A stretch of DNA of 64,000 nucleotides. Source: Fuerstiella sp. GTDB lineage: Bacteria > Planctomycetota > Planctomycetia > Planctomycetales > Planctomycetaceae. Positions 37,015-46,088 of the stretch are shown here, piece by piece (the stretch's first letter is position 1; the number at the start of each line of letters is the position of its first letter). Location: NCBI GenBank assembly GCA_014238335.1, contig JABABI010000016.1, positions 1 through 64,000 on the forward strand. The letters are read 5' to 3'. A program made the position numbers and the translations under genes. The notes under the pieces are model-generated. The model ran no database searches. It saw nothing but the letters and a program-made list of their open reading frames with translations, and was not told the DNA's origin.

Positions 37015-38145
37015 CTAAACAACCATCATGTCCACGAATTCACGAAACAGATAGTGGCTGTCGTGCGGACCGGCAGACGCTTCCGGGTGGTATTGCACGC
37101 CGAAGGCCGCATGCTCCTTGTGGCGAATACCTTCCACTGTGTCGTCGTTGAGGTTGATGTGTGTGACTTCAACATTGTCCGGCAGGGAATCGCTGTCGAG
37201 AGCGAAGCCATGGTTTTGCGATGTCACCTCCACATGCCCCGTCGCTCTGTTCAGCACGGGTTGGTTAGCGCCACGATGGCCGAAGCGGAGCTTGAAGGTT
37301 TTTGCTCCACAGGCCAGGCCCAGCAACTGCAGCCCCAGGCAGATACCAAAAACAGGCTTCTTTCCAATGAGCTGCCGAATTGTGTTGATTGCGTAGTCCA
37401 AAGGTTCCGGATCGCCGGGACCATTGGACAAAAAGACGCCATCCGGCTTTAGAGCGAGGATTTCTTCGGCTGATGTTTTTCCGGGAACAATCGTCACTCG
37501 GCAGCCGGCATCCGTCAGGTACCGTGGAATATTCCATTTCATGCCGTAGTCGACGGCCACCACGTGCGGGCCATTTTGGTTGTCTGCGTCTGACACAAAG
37601 TCGGCCGGCCGTCCCAAAGCATCGAGCGGCGAATCCCAACGGGCGGTTTCTTCCGGCATCACTTCGCAGGCCAGGTCTGCACCCACAAGACTCGGACCGT
37701 CTTTCGCTTTCTGCACCAAAGAGGCGTCGTCCATGTCCACGGATGAGATAATGCCCTTCATTGCGCCTTCAATGCGAATCTGCCGCACCAGCGCGCGAGT
37801 ATCGATACCCTGCAGGCCGACGATGTTGTAACGTTTCAGGTAGCTGTTGAGTGATTCGCTGGAGCGGTAATTGCTGGGCAGTTCGCACAGTTCCTTGACG
37901 ACGAAGCCACGCAGAAAGAGACTGCGGCTTTCCACGTCGTCAGCATTTACACCGTAGTTACCAATCAACGGACACGTCATCGTGACGATCTGCCCGTTGT
38001 AGGACGGATCGGTCAGGATTTCCTGATAGCCCGTCATGCTGGTGTTGAACACCACTTCTCCGTGGACTTCGCCTTCTGCACCGAAGTGCCTGCCGGTGAA
38101 TACCGAACCGTTGGCCAAAGCCAGTTTCGCCGGATGTGTTGTCAT
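37015..38145 (-). CDS. carA: Carbamoyl-phosphate synthase small subunit
   Basis: About 376 residues from the ATG at 38145, with AAGGAAC just upstream. Supplies ammonia from glutamine to CarB. N-terminal domain includes LALANGSVFTGRHFGAEGEV and FNTSMTGYQEILTDPSY; the C-terminal class I glutamine amidotransferase domain has the nucleophile in FGICLGLQLLGLACG, and the His-Glu pair in GVQYHPEASAGPHD. All catalytic residues are present. carB is not adjacent. Likely co-transcribed with ndk and pyrD downstream. Confidence 0.96.
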   Translation of the reverse strand: MTTHPAKLALANGSVFTGRHFGAEGEVHGEVVFNTSMTGYQEILTDPSYNGQIVTMTCPLIGNYGVNADDVESRSLFLRGFVVKELCELPSNYRSSESLNSYLKRYNIVGLQGIDTRALVRQIRIEGAMKGIISSVDMDDASLVQKAKDGPSLVGADLACEVMPEETARWDSPLDALGRPADFVSDADNQNGPHVVAVDYGMKWNIPRYLTDAGCRVTIVPGKTSAEEILALKPDGVFLSNGPGDPEPLDYAINTIRQLIGKKPVFGICLGLQLLGLACGAKTFKLRFGHRGANQPVLNRATGHVEVTSQNHGFALDSDSLPDNVEVTHINLNDDTVEGIRHKEHAAFGVQYHPEASAGPHDSHYLFREFVDMMVV

Positions 38146-38327
38146 GTTCCTTCTTTCCAGGCCTGCGCGCAGGATTGCCGCAGCCAAAGCGAGCGGATTT
38201 GCGAACTTTTACCACGCGGGAGGCCTGGGACAAAGCACATCATTGTCCAGGGACTGAGATTCGTTGATTTAGATGAATGCAGTCAAAGACAGGAAAATTC
38301 CACTCATTCATCCGTGCGCCGGTTTTC

Positions 38328-39179
38328 TTACCCCAGGATTTTCGTCCGCACTTCTTTCAGCAGGTTGACGGCTTTGCCGATGTCGGCCTTCTGTTGTGCG
38401 GGATCTTCGGGAATTTCCCGTTCAATGGTCAGCGGACCGTCATAACCGAGGTCATTCAGCGTCTGCAGGTAACTTTCCATGCCGACGTCGCCGTCACCCA
38501 GCGCCACTTCGCAGCCCCAGTCGAGACCTCGTCGGCCGTCAGCCGCCCATGTTGCGTCCTTGCAGTGAATGCTGCGAACGAATTTCCCAACTTTCCTCAG
38601 AGCCTCGATCGGTTCGCCTGTGCCGTACAGAATCATGTTGGCGGGATCGAAGTTGATGAACAGGTTGTCACGTGCCACATCGTTGATGAAGTGCAGCAGG
38701 TGATCCGCAGTTTCCTGTCCCGTCTCCAGATGCAGGTTCTGACCGTTGGCTTTGACGTGATCCAGCAGGTCACGGGTCGTGTCCAGCAGGTTCTTATAGC
38801 TTTCCGAATTCGTGTCTTTCGGCACAAAGCCGATGTGCAGACCGACGGTGTCGACGCCCAGAAGTCTTGCAAAATCACTGATTTCCTTCATCTCCTGCAT
38901 GCGAGCGGCTCTGGTGTCTTCCGGTACCAGGCCGACCGTGCGTGCCGTCGTTTCGATATCGGCATAGCTTTCTCCTTCGAATCCGCCGAAGACGCACGTA
39001 ATCGTCACGCCGGCATCGGCACACTTTGCGAGGAATCCATCGGCCGTTTCCTGAGTTCGAGTGCTTTGATGCGGAGCGTGGAGCTGAATGGACGGGATCT
39101 CCAGTTCCTTCACGACGTCGAAGTTCACTCCCAACCCGGCATCAACAGACGCAAAAACTCCAATTGGCCACTTGCTCAT
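38328..39179 (-). CDS. Sugar phosphate isomerase/epimerase (TIM barrel)
   Basis: About 283 residues from the ATG at 39179, with GAGGA about 6-7 bases upstream; an ATG four codons earlier lacks one. AP-endonuclease-2-like TIM barrel of the xylose isomerase family: FASVDAGLGVNFDVVKELEI at the start, LHIGFVPKDTNSESYKNLLD, LHLETGQETADHLLHFIND, FINFDPANMILYGTGEPIEA and LTIEREIPEDPAQQ providing the usual Glu, Asp, His and Glu metal ligands. Substrate cannot be deduced; myo-inositol or keto-sugar steps are typical. Planctomycetes carry many of these. Runs toward carA. Confidence 0.9.
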   Translation of the reverse strand: MSKWPIGVFASVDAGLGVNFDVVKELEIPSIQLHAPHQSTRTQETADGFLAKCADAGVTITCVFGGFEGESYADIETTARTVGLVPEDTRAARMQEMKEISDFARLLGVDTVGLHIGFVPKDTNSESYKNLLDTTRDLLDHVKANGQNLHLETGQETADHLLHFINDVARDNLFINFDPANMILYGTGEPIEALRKVGKFVRSIHCKDATWAADGRRGLDWGCEVALGDGDVGMESYLQTLNDLGYDGPLTIEREIPEDPAQQKADIGKAVNLLKEVRTKILG

Positions 39180-39435
39180 GACAGTCCTCATTTGGCGACG
39201 AATTTAACTTAGTGATAGAAGGAGCATGGTTGCGGACCGACGATCGAAAATCAATCCAACCGTAGATCGTCGGTTCGCGGCACGGCGTAACCACTATCTA
39301 CGGACCTGCTTTCGGCCGGTTGTGACGACCGCAGGTTCCAAAAGGGGCTGGACTCAAGCACCAGGACTCGGGAAGATGCGTGCGGTCCAGTTTGTTCGCG
39401 TCAAGTCTCCCGATTCTTCCTCCTGAGTTGTTCGC

Positions 39436-40434
39436 ATGAACCGTATTGAAACCCATATTTTCACCGGTGTGCTGTTCATGACGCAGTTTTCGGTGCCACT
39501 GCCGGCCCAGGAGGCGGCCATCGCGAAGTCTGAAGTCGCCGCGACCAATGATGCTGAAGTTGAGAAAACGGACAGCGAAACGAAACCGGAGTATGTCAGA
39601 ATTCGCCGCAACGATCGAAAGCTGGCGGCAGCATTGGAAACATCTGTCATCCTGTTCGGAAACTCAAAGCAATATCCCAAAACAACAGTCGAACTGATCG
39701 GAGCCATTCATCTGGGCGAGACGCAGTACTATGACAAACTGAATTCGATGTTCAGCAAGTATGATGTTCTGCTGTATGAGGCCGTCATGCCGAAGGAAGC
39801 TGTTAAGCGTGGATTTCGGCCGGGCGTTGGTGGTGGCAGAAGAAGTCCGACCGACGAAGATCAGTGGACAGAAGCCAAGATCGGACTGCAGGCGATTTCT
39901 GTGCTGCAGCTGGGCGCGAAGGACGCGCTCGGTCTGGAGTTTCAACTGGCCGGAGTCGATTACACTTCCCGAAATTTTGTTCATGCGGACATGACCCAGG
40001 AAGAATTTGAAGCATCGATGGCCAAACGAGGAGAATCGTTTTCGCAAATGCTGGCCCGTGAGATGGGGAAAGCTGCGTTGCAGCAGCAGCAGGTCAATCC
40101 TTTCGCCCAGTCGCTTGATCTGGCGCTGTCGCTGCTGGCTTCGGATCGTAAATACCGTGTGCGTCGCATTGCTGCCGTGGAACTGACCAAAGCCAATGAC
40201 GGAGAAGCCTTCGCCGGTGCGGATGGAACGTCAACGATAATCACGGAACGCAACACCAAGGCACTGGAGGTTCTGAAGGCTCAGTTGAAGCGGGGCCGAA
40301 AACGAATTGGCGTGTTTTATGGAGCCGGGCATTTTCCGGATATGGAAAAACGCGTACTGGACGAATTCGGTTACGAGCGACTATCTGAAGAATGGGTCAC
40401 CGCCTGGGAACTGCGGGCACCCGTCGACAAGTGA
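39436..40434 (+). CDS. TraB/GumN-family protein, secreted
   Basis: 332 residues. A signal peptide ends near VPLPAQEA. The mature part has the TraB/TIKI family core: VELIGAIHLGETQYYDKLNS with the first conserved Gly-x-x-His, KYDVLLYEAVMPKEAV, then near the C-terminus ITERNTKALEVL and IGVFYGAGHFPDMEKRVL with the second Gly-x-x-His. These two GxxH motifs are the metal-binding signature in TIKI-type metalloproteases, so it could be a peptidase; activity is inference. No operon partner. Confidence 0.85.
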   Translation: MNRIETHIFTGVLFMTQFSVPLPAQEAAIAKSEVAATNDAEVEKTDSETKPEYVRIRRNDRKLAAALETSVILFGNSKQYPKTTVELIGAIHLGETQYYDKLNSMFSKYDVLLYEAVMPKEAVKRGFRPGVGGGRRSPTDEDQWTEAKIGLQAISVLQLGAKDALGLEFQLAGVDYTSRNFVHADMTQEEFEASMAKRGESFSQMLAREMGKAALQQQQVNPFAQSLDLALSLLASDRKYRVRRIAAVELTKANDGEAFAGADGTSTIITERNTKALEVLKAQLKRGRKRIGVFYGAGHFPDMEKRVLDEFGYERLSEEWVTAWELRAPVDK

Positions 40435-40569
40435 TAGGTCACAACTGCCAGTTGCTCCGATCCTTCTTTGACGGTTGGTTCATACTGACATCGGGACGCA
40501 GTATTCCGCGACCGCTGGGCGTTGTAACGATGCGTTGAAAGTGGCTCGTCGTCTTTTCGGAAGACTCGC

Positions 40570-41718
40570 ATGTTCTGGTTCGGCTGGATTCTGTTCGTCG
40601 GAATAGCCTTCTGGGTCGTGCCGCCCGTGCTGTGGTTTGTTCTGCGGCAGTTGCGGCCGGTCCTCACGAGCGATACAGACATCAGTCGCTGGCCCCGTGT
40701 CAGCGTCATCGTTCCGGCTCGAAACGAAGCAGCGGCCGTTGAGCAGTCGCTGCGTTCACTGCTGAAGCTGGACTATCCGGACGTGCAGCTGCTGGCCGTC
40801 AACGACCGCAGTACAGACGACACCGGGGCAATCATGAATCGCGTCGCCGGCGACGATCCCCGCTGTCAGGTTATTCATATAGAAGTCCTGCCCGACGGCT
40901 GGCTGGGAAAGAACCATGCGATGCACGTTGCGGCCGGTATGGCGACGGGCGAATATTTGCTTTTCACAGACGGCGACGTGATTCATGAACCGGCAGCATT
41001 GCGATCAGCAGTGACGTATCTAAAACGGAAGCGCCTGCGTCACCTCTGTCTGCTGCCGCGAATGATACCGGGTGGTTTCTTTGAAAATTGCATCGTTGCG
41101 TTCTTCGGTTTCGCATTCGCGATTGGTCAGCAGGTGCATCTCATCCGGACCCGGTGGCCGTTCGCATACGTCGGCGTTGGCGCCTTCAATCTGATCGATG
41201 CGGAGTTCTACCGCAGTTTCGGGGGCCACACGGCGATTGCCATGGACGTGATCGACGATGCGAAGCTTGGCAAGTTGGTCAAGCAGCATGGCGGCACTCA
41301 GGATTTCATCGGCGCTCCCGATTTGCTGTCGATTCGCTGGTACGATTCATTATGGGGAGTCGTTACGGGGTTGGAGAAGAACGGTTTTGCGGCTCTGAAT
41401 TATTCGCTGACATCTGTGATGCTGTGTACGGTCGTGTTCTTCGTCACGATGATGTTGCCGTATTTTCCACCGCTGTTTCTGCCACTTAGCGAAACGGGCG
41501 GTTTCCTGGCCACTGTCTTGTTGTGGCACGTGATGTATGGAATTGCGGCCGTCTGTTTCGGAGGCAGTATTTTTCTGGTGCCGTTCTTTCCCGTTGCGGC
41601 ATGGCTGATGTCGTTTGCGTTCTGGCGTTCCGCCTGGGTGACTCTGCGGCAGGACGGTGTTCGTTGGCGAAACAGCTTCTATTCGTTGGACGAGCTGCGT
41701 AAGGGACTGTATCGTTGA
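40570..41718 (+). CDS. Glycosyltransferase family 2, membrane-bound
   Basis: 382 residues. One N-terminal helix (WFGWILFVGIAFWVVPPVLW), then a GT-A domain: RVSVIVPARNEAAAVEQSLR, LLAVNDRSTDDTGAI, the DxD-type TDGDVIHEP and a later AIAMDVIDDAKLGKLVKQHG that carries the acceptor-side acidic residues, then at least three C-terminal membrane helices. This resembles the HpnB/CrtQ group of hopanoid- or carotenoid-associated glycosyltransferases, but no hopanoid gene adjoins it, so the acceptor is unknown. Probably a lipid sugar transferase. Confidence 0.88.
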   Translation: MFWFGWILFVGIAFWVVPPVLWFVLRQLRPVLTSDTDISRWPRVSVIVPARNEAAAVEQSLRSLLKLDYPDVQLLAVNDRSTDDTGAIMNRVAGDDPRCQVIHIEVLPDGWLGKNHAMHVAAGMATGEYLLFTDGDVIHEPAALRSAVTYLKRKRLRHLCLLPRMIPGGFFENCIVAFFGFAFAIGQQVHLIRTRWPFAYVGVGAFNLIDAEFYRSFGGHTAIAMDVIDDAKLGKLVKQHGGTQDFIGAPDLLSIRWYDSLWGVVTGLEKNGFAALNYSLTSVMLCTVVFFVTMMLPYFPPLFLPLSETGGFLATVLLWHVMYGIAAVCFGGSIFLVPFFPVAAWLMSFAFWRSAWVTLRQDGVRWRNSFYSLDELRKGLYR

Positions 41719-41854
41719 CGCCATGGTCGGATGATGCCCCGTTGTTTATTCCGCCGGACATGAAGCGGTCTGGTGTTCGCCGAAGTGTCGACGGCTGTTT
41801 TCGAAATATAACATCGATTCACTGGCAGAGCTGCAGCCGGGAAGCGTCGTGCAA

Positions 41855-42466
41855 ATGGACAACAATTACGAAGACGATCCGGAGCTTCTGAAGGGCATCA
41901 GCGAAGGTGACGCGGGTGCACTGGCCAGCTTTCTGGACGTGAACCGCAGACAGTTGATGGCCTTTATCAGCCGACGACTCGGAGACGCTCTTCGCACGAA
42001 AGTCGAAGTGGAAGACATCTTCCAGGATGTCAGTGCAGAGGCCATTCGAACGCTGACGCCGGAGTGGCCGGGAGAACGGGAACCGTTTTCGTGGCTGTGT
42101 CATCTCTCAGAACGAAAGATCGTGGATGCGCATCGGCATCACTTTGACGCTCAAAAAAGAGACGCCGGCAAAGAACGTGCTCTGGATGCAAGGTCACCCG
42201 ATGGTGGCAAAATTGGTCTGGTGAACATGCTGGTCAAGAGCATGACAACGCCGAGTGCTGCGTTCTCGCGAAATGTCCGCGAAGGTCGTCTGCACGCTGC
42301 TATCGCTGAACTTAAGGAAGATCAGCGGGAAGCCATCCGATTGAAGTACATCGAGAACATGCCATCAAAACAGATCGCTGAGGCTCTGGGCAAATCGGAT
42401 GCGGCCGTGCGTGTCATGCTGACTCGCATAATGAAGCAGCTGCACGAGTTGCTGGCGGATGGTTGA
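41855..42466 (+). CDS. ECF-type RNA polymerase sigma factor
   Basis: About 203 residues from the ATG at 41855 (GTG at 41849 possible). Sigma-70 region 2 about 15-95 (LASFLDVNRRQLMAFISRRL, VEVEDIFQDVSAEAIRTL) and region 4 about 140-200 (ALAELKEDQREAIRL-type: IAELKEDQREAIRLKYIENM, then SKQIAEALGKSDAAVRVMLT as the helix-turn-helix). The long linker with MTTPSAAFSR is characteristic of the planctomycete ECF group. No adjacent anti-sigma gene. It ends exactly where the convergent rhomboid gene ends (stops adjacent at 42464-42469). Confidence 0.92.
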   Translation: MDNNYEDDPELLKGISEGDAGALASFLDVNRRQLMAFISRRLGDALRTKVEVEDIFQDVSAEAIRTLTPEWPGEREPFSWLCHLSERKIVDAHRHHFDAQKRDAGKERALDARSPDGGKIGLVNMLVKSMTTPSAAFSRNVREGRLHAAIAELKEDQREAIRLKYIENMPSKQIAEALGKSDAAVRVMLTRIMKQLHELLADG

Positions 42467-43240
42467 TCAGTCATCGCTGGGATTAATGACTCTGACACTG
42501 GGGCGTGTCGGATGCTGCTGTCTGCCGAGAAACCAGGCCACCAGGAAGCCAAACAGAAAGCCGCCGGCGTGAGCCCACCAGGCGACCCCAGCCGCCTGAG
42601 CGCTGCCCATGGAAAAACTGCCCTGAACAAGCTGGATCACAAACCAGATGCCCAGAAATACCGGAGCAGGCAGGACCATCATCTGCAGAATGAAAAAGAT
42701 AGGGATCAGGGTGACGACTTTCGCGTGCGGATTTAGCAGCATGTACGCTCCCATAATTCCTGCGACGGCACCGCTCGCTCCTATCGTTGGTATCGGCGAT
42801 GTGGGCTGAAATGCGAAATGGGCCAGGCTGGCTGCGATGCCGCTGCCCAGGAAAAATATCAGATAGCCGCAGGGTCCCATCCGGTCCTCCACGTTATCAC
42901 CGAAGATGTACAGGAACCAGATGTTGCCGAGCAGATGCATGAAGCTGCCGTGCAGAAAGATGCAGCTCAGCAGTGTCGTCCAGGGATGGAGCTTAGGTGC
43001 CGGCAATTCACGGTCCACGACCACGATCTGCGTACCGAATGGTGTTCGGACCGCCTGCCGTTGAGATACGACGACGGTCGCCGCAGGTGAACTTACCAGG
43101 GCCGGAACCATGCCGAACTCTTCAACCAATCCATCTGCATCGTTCTTTTGCAAAACGTAGACCAGGATGCAGACGCCGATCATCAAGTAGTTGACGATGG
43201 GAAAACGGTGGGATTGAAGATCGTCGCGTATGGGAAACAC
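42467..43240 (-). CDS. Rhomboid family intramembrane serine protease
   Basis: 257 residues with about six membrane helices. The catalytic dyad is Ser in TIGASGAVAGIMGAYM and His in WWAHAGGFLFGFLVAW; the conserved GNIWFLYIFGDNVEDRMG loop with Trp-Arg-like features and HLLGN precede. A periplasmic insert between helices 1 and 2 (about 45-85) is longer than in GlpG. Cuts membrane proteins within or near the bilayer; substrate unknown. No ribosome site is obvious before the ATG at 43240. Confidence 0.92.
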   Translation of the reverse strand: MFPIRDDLQSHRFPIVNYLMIGVCILVYVLQKNDADGLVEEFGMVPALVSSPAATVVVSQRQAVRTPFGTQIVVVDRELPAPKLHPWTTLLSCIFLHGSFMHLLGNIWFLYIFGDNVEDRMGPCGYLIFFLGSGIAASLAHFAFQPTSPIPTIGASGAVAGIMGAYMLLNPHAKVVTLIPIFFILQMMVLPAPVFLGIWFVIQLVQGSFSMGSAQAAGVAWWAHAGGFLFGFLVAWFLGRQQHPTRPSVRVINPSDD

Positions 43241-43766
43241 ACAGATTCCGACAGTGACGGTGGTGCTTCAGTGACACCATCTCGTGAAGAATGTTCTGCA
43301 CGTGCACACAAAACGGTAAAACTCAGACCGCAGGGACACGAATCGTCTGGCCGTATTGCTGACCATGCCGCATTTTTTTTCATTCTGAGGGTCGCTCAGA
43401 CGTGCGTCTTGCTGTTGAGTTTAGCGAGTTGACGGAGCTTGTCTGCTGAATTCGCCACCCCAGGCTGACGGATGGCCTGCCGCGTGGGCAGTAATGATAG
43501 CAGGGCCCCGTCCCGCAGCATCCGGATCACGTGGTCGATGGAAACGGATGTCGAGACCACAGCCGGACTTCCCGCCGCAATGTGCTCCATGAGTTGTTCC
43601 TGTGCGACGTGATTTTTCTGTCGTCTTTGATGCGGCTATTCTGGTGGCCATGGACAGTCGGGAACAGGTAGGTCTCAACCGAGAACTCGCCCCGACAATA
43701 AACGAGAAAAGACGAACGAAAATCCATTCCGTTCGCCTCTGTTCTCATTCCGTCTCAATGACAAAG
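43241..43766. other. Intergenic region with one possible small ORF
   Basis: 526 bases between the rhomboid gene and tRNA-Gln. A minus-strand frame at 43396-43590 (64 codons) gives a product with helix-like pattern, SIDHVIRMLRDGALLSLLP then ANSADKLRQLAKLNSK, which is protein-like, but there is no ribosome site and no family I recognise. It is left as a possibility. Nothing else found. Confidence 0.3.
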
Positions 43767-43838
43767 TTACCCCGCAGGGACTTGAACCCCAACTTACAGA
43801 ACCAGAATCTGTCGTGCTACCGATTACACCACGGGGTA
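43767..43838 (-). tRNA. tRNA-Gln (anticodon CTG)
   Basis: 72 bases, cloverleaf complete. Acceptor TACCCCG pairs fully with CGGGGTA; D-stem GTGT/GCAC; anticodon stem ACAGA/TCTGT with loop TTCTGGT, giving CTG at positions 34-36, which reads CAG; T-arm TGGGG with loop TTCAAGT. Discriminator A. CCA is not encoded. Solitary, not in a cluster. Confidence 0.95.
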
Positions 43839-44120
43839 ATGTGGTAACTTCCGTCACTGAAGTGCGGCAATCTATCAATGCCTTCAAACGATGTAAAGAA
43901 TGAAAGCCGCTGTGTTTGCTGCATTTTTTACACAGATGAATGCCACAGGTTCTCGACGGCCACCAGCTTTTCACGTATTTATTTTGCACATTTTTCGTTG
44001 GTCCTGATCACCAGTGTGAAATTCTCCCGGATACGCTTTCAATTTCTGTTCCAATCCCGTCTTATCCGGGAATGCAAAACGTCCCTGTCCGCTTCCTGAT
44101 AACGTTGGACCGACAATATC
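43839..44120. other. Spacer between tRNA-Gln and STAS gene
   Basis: 282 bases containing the presumed promoters of the minus-strand tRNA and the plus-strand STAS gene. AT-richer than its surroundings (AATTTTT and TTTTTTACA-type runs). No gene seen. Confidence 0.35.
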
Positions 44121-44507
44121 ATGACTGAAAACTCAGGTTCCCGTGATGATGGTGTCCCTGCATCTGCACAATACGCGCTGACTGAAGACGGGATTCTGAA
44201 GGTCTACAGCGTCGGAGAAACGACCGTTCTTGGATTCGGTGGGCAGGAGGTTCCTTCGGAATTCAACGCTGCCCATTACCGAGCGGCCATCACCGACCTG
44301 CTTGTCACCAACAACTGTCAGACGGTGGCGTTTGACCTGACCGGTGTCAAATTCGTTCCGAGCGGAATGCTGGGGCTGTGGATTTCTCTGAGGCAAATGG
44401 AATCAGGACCCGTCGTGCAGGTCTTTAATCCGTGTGGGGACGTGCAGGAGGTGCTGCAGGTCACGAAGCTGAACACGATGATCGAAGTCCGCGAAGTGGA
44501 TGTGTAG
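44121..44507 (+). CDS. STAS-domain protein (anti-sigma factor antagonist-like)
   Basis: 128 residues. One STAS domain from about residue 28: ILKVYSVGETTVLGFG, then the key helix-loop VAFDLTGVKFVPSGMLGLWI with a Ser at the phosphorylation position (P-S-G-M-L-G), followed by QVFNPCGDVQEVLQVTKLNT. Such proteins bind anti-sigma kinases and are controlled by phosphorylation of that serine; function here is inferred by homology of fold. No partner kinase adjoins it. A single Cys lies in FNPCGD. Confidence 0.85.
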   Translation: MTENSGSRDDGVPASAQYALTEDGILKVYSVGETTVLGFGGQEVPSEFNAAHYRAAITDLLVTNNCQTVAFDLTGVKFVPSGMLGLWISLRQMESGPVVQVFNPCGDVQEVLQVTKLNTMIEVREVDV

Positions 44508-44550
44508 GACTGACGGTAGTTGCCCGGGGGATGAGCGGATCTGTTGCGAG

Positions 44551-45882
44551 CTAATTCGCAGCCAGTGACACGCGTCGGATTTCGTGGTCGTTGCGAACGA
44601 TCACGTGTCTGTTGGCGTACGCAGGCATGACCCAGTTCACAAGTGCGTCCTCAAATCGGCGAGGGCCATAGCCGCACTGAGTGTCCGGTTCGATAAGTTT
44701 TGTGCGGTCAATCAGTTTCGGACCAGCGGGCGAAAACCGCATGATCATCAATTCACCAAGGTCATTGTTCACAAAGTAGCGGTTGCCGTTCTTCACCCAG
44801 AACATGGAACCCCAGCGCCCCTGCCGCGTCAGCTCTGTATTCTCCCAGACACGTTCCCCGTCGCTCAGCTGCAGTCCGCGCAATTCACCGTAGCTGCACG
44901 TTCCATAGAAGTGGTCGCCGTGGACGATTGGTGTTGTGATGACGGCATGCAGGCTTTTCGTCTGCTTCGGACGTTCACCGCTGCCTCCGTTCTTCCACAG
45001 CATCTCAGCGGAACTGGCGGCCGCCTTCACCAGCATGGATCCGTCATAAAACCCGCTGACCAGCAGCCGATCGCCGGGCAGCAATACCGGACGTCCGAGA
45101 GCCATATTCGATTTCGCGCTGAAGGGAACTTCCCACAGAATCGAGCCGTCATCGGGGTTCATCGACGATAATTTTTCCTTGTGCCATTGAACCAGCTGCG
45201 GTGTGCCGGCAATCACAAAGATTTCCGGTGCGCTGTATGGCAGATCGTAACTGGCGGGAAGCGACTTCCATTTCTCTTCGCCCGTCTTCTTGTCCAGAGC
45301 ACGCAGCAACCCATCGGGGCCGCCGCACGCCACGATGACCGTGTCTTTCCAGACGATCGGTGATGCGGACACGGCGAAAATGGGGACCTGTGCATCGAAC
45401 GCTTCCAGAGCATCATGTTCCCAGATGATCTTTCCCGTCGGAGCGTCGGTACAGTGAAGTCGTCCCGTGGCGCCCAGAGTGTAGACTCGGTCACCATCCA
45501 CCAGCGGCGTGGCTCTGGGACCGGTTGCGTAGGAATGCATCTGCCGGCGGTAATGCGTTGCCCATTCGTGCTGCCAGATGATGTCGCCAGTCTGTTCATC
45601 CAGACACAGCAGTCGCTCCAATGCTTCCAGAGTTTTCGTTTCCGGTTGTGGTCGATAGTCCGTCACGAAAACGCGTCCGTTGGCGACGACCGGTCCCGAG
45701 TACCCGGAACCTATTTTGACGGTCCACGTCGGCTGCAGACCGTCTTCGGGGAACTGGTCAAGGATGCCGGATTCGTTCCAGTTGCAGCGTCGATCATTGC
45801 CGGACCATTGAGTCCAGTCGTCGGCTGTGGCAGCGGTTGCAAAGGTGGCTAAGACCAGACCGGTTATATATCTCGGCAACAT
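44551..45882 (-). CDS. PQQ-binding-like beta-propeller protein, secreted (copy 1)
   Basis: About 443 residues from the ATG at 45882 with a signal peptide (YITGLVLATFATAATAD). The mature part is WD/PQQ-like propeller blades with regular YTLGATGRLHCTDAPTGKII-, LLRALDKKTGEEKWKSLPAS- and SSMNPDDGSILWEVPFSAKS-type turns. Starts with WTQWSGNDRRCNWNESGIL, a pattern common to planctomycete proteins of this group. No quinoprotein cofactor residues can be identified, so enzymatic function is unproven. It is a paralogue of the gene at 57117-58496. Its neighbour on the same strand is a DUF1501 gene ending about 200 bases upstream. Confidence 0.88.
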   Translation of the reverse strand: MLPRYITGLVLATFATAATADDWTQWSGNDRRCNWNESGILDQFPEDGLQPTWTVKIGSGYSGPVVANGRVFVTDYRPQPETKTLEALERLLCLDEQTGDIIWQHEWATHYRRQMHSYATGPRATPLVDGDRVYTLGATGRLHCTDAPTGKIIWEHDALEAFDAQVPIFAVSASPIVWKDTVIVACGGPDGLLRALDKKTGEEKWKSLPASYDLPYSAPEIFVIAGTPQLVQWHKEKLSSMNPDDGSILWEVPFSAKSNMALGRPVLLPGDRLLVSGFYDGSMLVKAAASSAEMLWKNGGSGERPKQTKSLHAVITTPIVHGDHFYGTCSYGELRGLQLSDGERVWENTELTRQGRWGSMFWVKNGNRYFVNNDLGELMIMRFSPAGPKLIDRTKLIEPDTQCGYGPRRFEDALVNWVMPAYANRHVIVRNDHEIRRVSLAAN

Positions 45883-46071
45883 GGCAGTTTCTTTCAGGCG
45901 TTGTGGCGGCAGATTAGACACATGCGGTCCACGATTCTAAGGCGGATGCGGCCCGGACGCGTACACGGCGAGCGATTTTCGGAAAACAACGACCGATTTT
46001 GCAGGCAACCTTGAAGTAACCATCGCCAGTGGCCCCACAGTTTCCGAGCGGCAGCTCGCATAAACCGTCGA

Positions 46072-46088
46072 AGACGGGCGTCCCGTCT
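46072..46088. repeat. Hairpin AGACGGG-CGT-CCCGTCT at DUF1501 gene end
   Basis: Perfect 7-bp stem with a 3-base loop, touching the last base of the DUF1501 stop codon. Without a T-run it is more likely an mRNA 3'-end stabilising hairpin than a terminator. A CGAGC-GGCA-GCTCG hairpin lies just before it on the plus strand. Confidence 0.5.

Noticed and set aside
38277..39212. Plus-strand frame of 311 codons opposite the epimerase gene
   Set aside because: The minus-strand epimerase has a ribosome site and conserved ligands; this frame has none.
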